Below, one piece after another: positions 56,061 to 64,000 of a stretch of 64,000 nt of DNA (its first letter is position 1; each line of letters opens with the position of its first letter). Under the pieces are notes generated by a model that was not told the origin of the DNA, made no database searches, and worked only from the letters and a program-made list of their open reading frames with translations. Source of the stretch: Xiphydria camelus (Eukaryota; Arthropoda; Insecta; Hymenoptera; Xiphydriidae); contig OY783192.1 in NCBI GenBank assembly GCA_963678675.1, positions 17,509,005 to 17,573,004 on the forward strand, in the 5' to 3' direction. The translations under genes and the position numbers were made by a program.

Positions 56061-56865
56061 GTTTTACCTACCTAAGATCATAAGTTTGATGTTTTGATGA
56101 ATAGAGCAAACACAACTGTATGAGTGCCACATTCACTAGCTAAAATACAATACTTTGGGCGTAAAAATGATAAAGACGAAAAGCCGTTTTCCCTTTCAGA
56201 CAAATTTATACATCACAGTACAATTAAAAAATATAAAAGGCAATTGCTAAGTGAGAAAAAATAATAATAAAAAAGATTATATGAAGTGTAAAATAATATG
56301 ACTAAATAAAATATTTTAAATTGATTAAAATAATTTGATCACTTTCAATAAAATGGTTTTTAATGTTTTTGGACGATATTTAGTCAAGAGAGTGAAATTA
56401 TAGGTAATTTCATTTAAAAAAACTTGAAAATTAAATTTTCAATATTCGATTAAAAAAATAGAAAAAATTGTGATGACATCTCAAACTGCGTCTTAAAAGT
56501 TGCGTAATATGGAGTAGAATTTTGGAAATTTTTGTTTAAATATCGAAGGGATCGGACTTTTTGAAAATGTCGATTTTAATCTTTAAACGTTAATAACTAA
56601 GTGATAATTACTTCGAATAATTTTCTTTTATTTATTTTCTGAAGCTACATTCAGACGAAAAGAATGACACGCTACTTTTTATAGATTTATTTATTTATTA
56701 CTAGTCTATCATTAATTCAATATTTTTTGCTTAAAAATTTTAAAAATCGATTACTCAATAACAGTTTGGAATAAAAGGCTAAAAACATATCAAGAAATGA
56801 GAGAAATCGAATAGGGTCGGATCAAAAACTCGGTGATTTGGTATGGATGCCCCATATGTAGTCCC
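56061..56865. other. AT-rich DNA, nothing recognised
   Basis: No ORF above 60 codons and no repeat structure that I can see. Confidence 0.5.
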
Positions 56866-56869
56866 TTAA

Positions 56870-56958
56870 CACGTTGACTGCCACGCTCGTCCCGTGAGGG
56901 GGGGACCAGCAGATAATGTATTTTAACCCGGCAGCGCTGGTGGCCGGCAGTCAACGTG
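56870..56958. repeat. piggyBac-type MITE, 89 bp
   Basis: The ends CACGTTGACTGCC and GGCAGTCAACGTG are flanked by TTAA on both sides (56866-56869, 56959-56962). The terminus is close to the CAC-TTGA-TGCC ends of Looper-like piggyBac families. Confidence 0.85.
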
Positions 56959-56962
56959 TTAA

Positions 56963-58670
56963 TGAAACAAATATCATAGGATAAAAATAATTATTTGTTC
57001 GATCAAAAAGAAGCACGAAATTATTGCTTTATCCCGGAAATAATCACAAAATTAAAAAAAAGCAACTTTTCTAAATTAATTGAACTAAACCTGATACTTT
57101 TAAGGAGTTCTTCTTAAACTTAAAATGTAATTGATACAAGTCATAACAATATATATTTAACAAGTCATAACAATAATATATTATATTATTCAAGCTATTA
57201 TTCCACTGCATCTACTTGGAAAAATGAAATATATATCATCCGCGTAAATAAAGTTCCTCTATACAAATCAATTACTCAATTTGATTATAAGTTCAGCGAA
57301 AGAATTAATGATTTCCTAATAAGACGATAAATGAAACATTATTTATCTTGACGGAATGTAAAGAGTACACACACACACACACACACACAATTAAATGATA
57401 AATATATCCTACCTATAATTTATTTTACCACGAGAAATATGAGAATAACATTACCTAACTAATACCTACTCAGTATCAGAAGACCATCCACCATGATAAA
57501 ATAAACTGCAATGTTTTTGAAATGTCGGCAAGTAAATTTTGGACGCGGTTAGCACCCGGGAATAAATACCTACTCGTAACTTATGACCATAACAGCAATG
57601 ACCGCGAAATGCTAAAAGTTTTGAACCTTATCTATCTTTTTTCCCTTCCCAGTGATTAGAATTTAGTTACTTCTAAAACACCTACACTTTTCTTAAATTG
57701 TAAATTATAACGTGGTACCTCTGCAACTCGCAGTCCTTCATCTTACATTAGTTTCACAAATTGACGACTCAATTCATAAGGCAAAGTTGTAAGTACTTCT
57801 GCAACAGAGATAATAGAAATAAAGAATTCATTTGCTCGACAGCACCGTTAGGCGTATTTTTCTCCCTGAAAAGTTTATAGCAAAAGCCCGGAACTACCTA
57901 ATATTGTTCATTGGGTCGAGTGTCGGTAGAGAAAAACAGAAAGCAGGAAGCTGATAAAATTTCTCCGAAAATCACGTCACATTGACTGCTGCTCTCTATG
58001 TAGGTCATAGGTCATGGGATGACTACAATCGATACTAGAATAAAGTGTCTACTTCAATTGCGATTATTTCGTTACAATCTAAATTTTGTAACAAAGGAAT
58101 CTTTTTTATAACGCTATATTTCAGTGTGTAAAAGAGGCTCGTATCATAGTAGAGTGAAAGTTTATTTATAGGAGAGCGAGGGAAGAGAACTATTTAAAGT
58201 TTATTAATGTTTTGCCTTCATTGTTCTTTTATCGAAGTATGCAGGTGCGAATACTTATTTCGAATTTTTCAGCTATATTGATATAGAAATCTTTATATAC
58301 AAAAACAATCTTCAAAAAATTCAATATGAATTTTAACCAAAAGTTTATAGGTATATGTCGAAGAAATACTCCACATTAATTCTAACGTTAACTCAAGTTC
58401 CAACATGCAGAAAGTATAGAAACTACGTGTTCTTCACTTAATTTATGAATAATGTAAAGAGGTGAGAAATTCTTTTAAGCCAGTCACACACTAATAGATT
58501 AGAATGCACAGTTAATGAAGAATTCGCATTACGAATTTGTTTTAGCCAATAATTATAAATATTCAACTATATCCCTAAGATATCACAATCAGATTCCCCG
58601 ATGAAATAAAAATGAACCAAAACGTTTCGTACCGGGAAGAATTATACGATCCTCGCGCGGCTCTGTCTCT
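56963..58670. other. AT-rich DNA; (CA)n at 57369-57389
   Basis: A CA microsatellite of about 10 units is the only structured feature. No gene recognised. Confidence 0.5.
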
Positions 58671-59818
58671 TTCCTTTCCTCTAATGTGAGAGAGGCTTAA
58701 CCATCATCACTTTAGCATGCGGAGGCATGCGTACGTATGCACGTGTGTGTGTGTGTATGTGGCTATGGGCGCGCGTGAGCCTCAACTCGAGGTGAACCGT
58801 GGCGCGAAGGTAAGGTAAAGCGAGGTGAGTCGTATCTAGACGAGAGAGGAAAAGAGGTGTGAAGGGGTAAGACGAGGTGAGGTAACGGCGCGGTAGGAGC
58901 GGCAACCGGCTCGACTGGAAGACATCGGCGTCGAGTGGTGGAGATATCTGACCTTCTAGCAATAAAATCGACGTCTTTTTACAGTGCCTCGAAAAATAAT
59001 TGCCAAACGATAGAGGAGACCGAAGGCGGTTTTAATGGAAAGTTGGCCCCTTTTTACCATGAAAAGCAGTGGAAACGAGGAGTCAACTTTCCATTACAAG
59101 CGTTTCCGGTTTCCCCTCTCTTTCTTTCGTGCAGCAACGAGCTAAGGAGAATGAAATTATTTAGACCAAAGAAAGTACATAACTCGTTAGAGGAAAAATG
59201 ATGAGAAGTTCTAATCGACCTTTCATGGCGGAAAAATATAAAATTCCAATTCAATGACGCAAGACGATAAACTGGGGAATTGGGAAAGTTGTGCTCGTCT
59301 TGGATAAGAAAAGTGTATAAATAGGTACATACTTATCTGGAGAAGAGCTTTTTTATCGATGTGTAATATCTTCACGATTCTCACTCGTTCTATTCTTCCG
59401 AGGAATCTAGGTGGATTTGATTCGACCGTTTGCTGATTGAAGCAATAAGAAAAATAGTGGGAAGAAAGTGAGAAGAAATGGACTCGAAGTAACTTAGAAA
59501 GTCAGAGAAGTTTTCGAGATCATCTCTTATCATGAATTCTGACTTCGAATGCCATAACTTTGACGCTTTATTCTCTGTTATCGTAGTTATATTACTTATA
59601 AGTTTATACCTCAATTAATTTGCCTTCACTGGAATGATAAGACGTGGACTATTAACACAATTTGGTATAGAACATTTTTCGAGGCCGAAATCGTAAGCTT
59701 AAGAAAGTAATCTAATCACTCTGAAGTAAAAGTTTATGAGAAGCAAAATAATTACAATATATGGAGTTGATGATTAAATCTGATATTGGTCAATTTTATT
59801 TCATAGTATTGAATGACT
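58671..59818. other. Purine/GT-rich stretch, no gene recognised
   Basis: 58735-58760 is a (GT)n tract and 58790-58900 a GAGGTGA-rich low-complexity run, which explains the 93-codon minus-strand ORF. An inverted pair GGAAAGTTGG / CAACTTTCC lies at 59036-59095. Confidence 0.4.
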
Positions 59819-60020
59819 TAGGATAGACCGAGGCAAATCGGATCGTAGATCTATATTTATTAAATCGTACTGAAAATATGCATTTCGATCGTTCGTGATA
59901 CTTTGTTCCCCCTCAATGAAGTAATACGGACAATTGAAATGCTCATTTTCACCACGATTTAAGATATATAGATCTATGATCCGATTCACCCTATGATCCG
60001 ATTTGCCTCGGTCTACCCTA
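59819..60020. repeat. Inverted-repeat element, ends TAGG.TAGACCGAGGCAAAT
   Basis: TAGACCGAGGCAAATCGGATC at the left is mirrored at the right end, and TAGATCTATAT is mirrored further in. 200 bp, no coding content. Confidence 0.65.
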
Positions 60021-62880
60021 TATCAATTTGTTAGGTTTTCATTCCTAATAATTTTAAGATTTCCTGCGAATAAAACTGAGCATTCTACTTACAGCTTTCT
60101 GTTCTTTCATTTGAAGGGATTTTGTAAGATTCATGACTCTCTATATATTGGGTTAGTCAGAAAATCTGTTCGATTTGAATGAAACTTCGAGCTTCTGCGT
60201 AAAAATAAAGGCATTGATTACAGAAAAGAAAATGTCGACTTCATCTCCTTCTATACCATTGGAGTAAGATTTCGTGAATTAGCTAGTGAATCTTATTACA
60301 TTCAAAGTCAACTTATATAATTATTATGTCTTGTTATTGTGATTCACTATTAAAAGAACCTATCGATTTATTCCATTTCCATTTTGTAGATATTTGAAAA
60401 TCCTAGGAATTTCCATTGCATAATTCAAAGGTTGCGAGTAAATAATAATGACGAAACATTGTTATTCTTCAATATTGCAGTCTCTCCACGCAAGTAATAG
60501 CGGGAATAGAGGAGATAGAAAAGTCGCCGGCTACGCCAATGTAAAGTGGGACCGGTGTGACGGGTCCGCAGATGCGAGACCCCCACCGCCCCACCATCCT
60601 CGACAATGTATGGTCGAAGAGGTGTGATTGCTTGGTAGCTGAATTCCTCGTTATTATCTTTAAAAGGAAGGGGTGAGGGTTTCACGAAGTGGTATTGAGG
60701 AAAGTGGATCATTTCCCGAATAATAAACTTCTTCCCGCAGCTTTCACATTTCTGGCAACAATCCGTGATCTCCGCGAAGGAGAGAAATCGATGTATCAAG
60801 AATGGTTTGTGTCTCGCGGTCTTCTATATAGAAGAAACAATGTCAAAATCATTGCTCGAAATGTCACTGAAACCGTTGCGAGTTGACTATACACGAGCAT
60901 CTGGCACATCTAAAAAAATACGCCGAGTTCTATTTCTAACCGTTGGCTTGCGTAAGAACGTGCTCACGGCTGGGTCACGTACTGCCATGGGACAGCAGAT
61001 GAAAGCGTGTAACGTACGATGAGAAAAAAAGAATCATCGAGCTTCTCGGATTGGTGGGGGAAATTTCGGAGATTCGAAGCCTTAAGAAAAAGATGACATC
61101 CGTTGCTGTTCGCGCCAGAAACGTGTTTGTACAGCTCTCACCTGGAAAAGGACAAGAAGTGGGCGTTGAGAATCGCGCATATCTCTGCATTAGTGGCTAC
61201 TGTTGCAGCTGCTTATTCTGTTCCTAGTCGCTTAATAGGTTATACTTTAAAAGCTTTCATTTATTCTGAAGAAATAGAGCTTTACTATGGTACCAAATGT
61301 TTACATAACAAATTCTCAAAATCTTCTGCAAAGTTACAATCAGTTTAAGACTCGTCTAAAAATGGTAAAATTTGATTTACTATTTTTTCCCACACTAAAC
61401 ATTTTTTTACACAAATAATTTTTGAACCTGTTTCAAATTATGCAGGAAATATTAGTTTATTTCCTGCTGAATATTTGAAATTTTTTGAAATAATTACAAA
61501 AAATTAATTTCACCTTTAAACTGATTTTTATTAATTTGGGAATATTTTAATACTTCCTGCAGAATTTGAGTCTGGTTCAAAAATTATTTTCGTGAAAAAA
61601 TATGTTTCAAATGCGTAAAAAAATAATAAACCAGATTTTATCACTTTCAGACGATTCTTAAACTGGCTGTAACTTCTCAAAATATTTTTTAGATTTTTTT
61701 TCAGAATTAAAAAAATGTGCTTTTCTTGGTTGTGTTTAAAAATGTATAATTCGTGAACGCCATGATGAAAAAATATATTTTAAAAACTGGAGCCATTTTA
61801 GGGTGAGTACAACATGGCAAAAGATTATAAATCTTCCGTTGAATCTCTTCTTTTAATGGGGTTCTGTTCGGGAGAATCGGATTTCGTATTGCAGGAAAAG
61901 AATCTTTCGCGCGCGAACTAAGGAAACAGGTATTACTGACCGAACACAGCGAGGTCTATTGTGTGATATGAATAAAGCGGAGCATGTACTTCATGCTCAA
62001 AATTCTGAAATAAATACTCCAATCTGTATGAAGAAGAATTAAGAGTAGATGCTCACCATGAGTAGGTACTCTTATGTACAATTTCAAGTGAGTATAAACT
62101 CAGTTTTCGTATGAACAAGAATGAGTTTGTGCTGAACAGTCTGGAGTTTCTACTCCACATAAGTGGAGTCACCTCGGAGGGAGACTCAGTTTTAGCTTAA
62201 GGTATTTCTATGGTTTTGCGTTTTTCTTACGAATCTCATGAAATTTTGCCAATCAAAAGACTGAAATATTACCCATCGATTCCCAAATTTTCAAAACGCT
62301 GAGCCATGTAGTTTAAAAGAAAATGTTAATTCAAAGTAGCATTTTCTACACTGACTTTCAATGGCTAACATGTAGAAGGACGGTATCTCACAAGGAAACG
62401 TTTCGAGGCCGCCGCTTCCGATCTTGATGAAACTTCGTAAATTTAAAGTTTATCGAAAAATAAGAGACCCCTATTTTTTTATAGCGGCCCAATTTTGGTT
62501 TAAGGGGGTGAAATGGACCCCTGAATTTTCACCCCCTTCGAGCTATCTCCGAAACGAAGCGAGATAGATGAAAACTTTCAATGTACGTTTTGTTTGGTTT
62601 TTTTAGTATAATAAAATCCCCTAAACAGATTTTGAAAAAAAGCATTATTTTTCAAAAAAAAAAAAAATTTTTTATCTAATTTTTCGAAATTTCGGTTTAG
62701 TCATGTGGACAAAAATTTAGGAAATTTTATTACAAATTCAACCATGTATGACATGATATATTTCCCTCCTACAGTTTTGCAAATTTCTAACTTTTATGTC
62801 TGATAATGAGCGGGCTACCAATGGCAGTGACGGGATAGGTCGGGGGTTATTACTTCTATGTATTTTAATGCCACTTTTCT
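60021..62880. other. Largely featureless DNA with short ORFs
   Basis: The 60425-61350 part is more GC-rich and has overlapping ORFs on both strands (124 codons at 60425-60799 minus; 85 codons at 60765-61022 plus). I recognise none. 62240-62680 contains CCCCCTTCGAGCTATCTCCG and homopolymers. Confidence 0.35.
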
Positions 62881-62902
62881 TTTATTTAATAAAGTTCAAC
62901 TT

Positions 62903-63310
62903 CTATGGCTCATAATTATGACAATAATGGTATTCCGTGAAAAAATGTTTCATACAAAGTTGTTTCTTACACCAAGCACACGTAATAACGGCAATATCGC
63001 CACATATGTGGCATCGTGGTTCCGAGTCCTGTGCAAAACAAAATTCTACAGGATGTTCAAATTCAGGAGGTCTCCTGAATATATATCCACTCTTGAACCA
63101 CGAATATTTAATAAAGTTAGTAAACCGTGGTGAAGAAAACTGATTATGAGTAAGAGATTGAAGTTTTAAAATATTATCTCTCGAATGAAGGTTAATATCG
63201 TAATTGAAAAGAGTTACAATATCTGAAAACCTCCTTACAAAATTCTTCCACATTCGAAAGCCGTATACGTCTAGCGGAATATTATCAAAATAAAATGGAC
63301 AAAAATTGTT
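62903..63310 (-). CDS. Unidentified protein, C-terminal exon with a Cys/His cluster
   Basis: The reading is open from about 63333 to the stop at 62903: NFCPFYFDNIPLDVYGF, WKNFVRRFSDIVTL, HSRDNILKLQSLTHNQFSSP, RFTNFIKYSWFKSGY, then CHICGDIAVITCAWCKKQLC followed by HFFTEYHYCH. The spacing C-x2-C-x7-C-x2-C-x4-C-x2-H with a final H and C suggests a cross-braced zinc module near the C-terminus, of B-box or MYND type in general plan. No stops or shifts interrupt about 130 residues in this otherwise decayed window, so a live gene is likely; the family is unknown to me. An upstream acceptor was not fixed. Confidence 0.5.
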   Translation of the reverse strand, partial: NNFCPFYFDNIPLDVYGFRMWKNFVRRFSDIVTLFNYDINLHSRDNILKLQSLTHNQFSSPRFTNFIKYSWFKSGYIFRRPPEFEHPVEFCFAQDSEPRCHICGDIAVITCAWCKKQLCMKHFFTEYHYCHNYEP

Positions 63311-63417
63311 CAGAAATCTTATTAATAAATCCGACCGTTAATTTATTTATATTATTTTCTGTTTGTGTGTAAGTAACTAATAATTCACTCACAGGTTAGA
63401 TAAAATTGTCTGAATTT

Positions 63418-63733
63418 TTATAGTTTTTTGTTAGAATCATTTTTTTCTTTACTTTTCTTCTTCGCGTACTGTTTCCTCCAGTACTCCTCACATTCTTGCA
63501 GCTCTCGTTCTACTTCGGCCATGGATGGTCCTGTTGTGCGGAATGTCAGATCCAGCGATTTCCCGGGAGACGGCAATGGTATGTGCCCATTTTTAAGATC
63601 CTCCACGATCTTCTCAAAAGTCGGTAACTCGTTTGAACCCATCACTTGAATGATAGACGCAGCCAATGAAACTGAAGCTCTTTGCTTCTCGGCCCTGTAT
63701 ATATACTCCTCGAAAATGCCGTAAACAACATTC
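63418..63733 (-). CDS. Unidentified protein, last exon
   Basis: Acceptor AAATAACAG at 63734-63742, then NVVYGIFEEYIYRAEKQRAS, ASIIQVMGSNELPTFEKIVE, LKNGHIPLPSPGK, SLDLTF, MAEVERELQECEEYWRKQYA and a Lys-rich tail to the stop at 63418. A predicted amphipathic helix is followed by a G.IP.PG turn and a charged C-terminal helix. The F..I...L..G...P pattern is loosely like small peroxisome-related proteins, but I do not claim that. Intact frame, clean splice site; earlier exons would lie to the right of the window or in 63743-64000, where I could not identify any. Confidence 0.55.
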
Positions 63734-64000
63734 CTGTTATTTGTAGGGTTGCCTTATATGGCCCCGGTGATGCGAAAGAGGGAGTTTAGTTCTTTGGACA
63801 AGCTTTATTATTAGTTGGCTCTGTGCCCATGTAAAAATATTTTCGTACGCGCTCTCGAGTTTCGTACGCGGACTCCGAGGATGATGGCCCCTTTTTAGGA
63901 AGTCGGACCTCCCACCCTCTCCAGTCTGTTTCGTTCTTGTGAGGCGACTTCATTATATATAAGGAAGCGAAAGAGAAAGCTTTTTAGTCTGAATATTCAG
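63734..64000. other. Probable intron of the right-end gene
   Basis: No exon recognised. Holds a TTTCGTACGCG repeat pair (63841-63882). Confidence 0.35.

Noticed and set aside
58681..58962. 93-codon minus-strand ORF
   Set aside because: Driven by GT and GAGGTGA low-complexity sequence.
60425..61022. Overlapping ORFs of 85 and 124 codons on opposite strands
   Set aside because: Neither has a domain or splice context and they compete for the same DNA.

Overview
This is an arthropod nuclear sequence, most likely from an insect and plausibly a hymenopteran such as an ant. It is AT-rich, its coding pieces carry spliceosomal introns with GT/AG ends, and the recognisable proteins are animal or animal-transposon types: protein kinase D, BEN, THAP, mariner, a Mutator-like transposase domain and a PIN-like/Cys-rich protein. 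There is no bacterial operon, rRNA, CRISPR array or secure tRNA. No complete host gene is visible. The window is a graveyard of nested transposable elements, and a large share of it lies in inverted repeats (foldback elements).

Layout. At 0.9-5.4 kb a broken THAP fragment (minus strand) sits back to back with a multi-exon BEN-domain gene (plus strand), amid small foldbacks. At 5.4-6.2 kb there is a Helitron-like 3' end and a 4-copy minisatellite. A giant palindrome (6601-10050, arms about 1.64 kb) follows, then a run of smaller foldbacks with the same ACCGTATGTCC termini. At 11671-16439 a TTAA-flanked element with GTTGGCAAC-rich ends encloses a 3.2-kb palindrome (12438-15647, 3-bp duplication ACG) that carries a PIN-like/CXC gene in both arms. 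At 19-21 kb are further foldbacks. At 22116-27807 a 5.7-kb inverted-repeat composite encloses a spliced but stop-containing fragment of protein kinase D. At 28-42 kb an 11-kb inverted-repeat structure contains at least eight younger insertions: a Tigger-type element, TTAA-flanked DNA with a Mutator-like transposase remnant, and a THAP-DDE fragment among them. At 42-48 kb are a DDE transposase scrap, a dead mariner, two more foldbacks and an element with an 8-bp target duplication. At 50-52.7 kb a piggyBac-like TTAA-bounded interval contains a well-formed hammerhead ribozyme. At 53.3-55.1 kb a TA-targeting element has its empty site elsewhere in the window. From 56 to 62.9 kb the DNA is AT-rich with little structure. 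The far right end (62.9-63.7 kb) holds two unassigned minus-strand exons that are the best candidates for intact host genes.

Many foldbacks share three signatures: termini close to ATACCGTATGTCC, a subterminal TTGACTTCGGCAGT, and an internal segment around TGAATTTGTGAATAATGG. They range from about 120 bp to several kb and in several cases surround gene pieces. I read them as one foldback superfamily. That family, its gene-containing members and the hammerhead ribozyme are the most interesting content. All coordinates of inverted-repeat ends were found by eye and may be off by a few bases.
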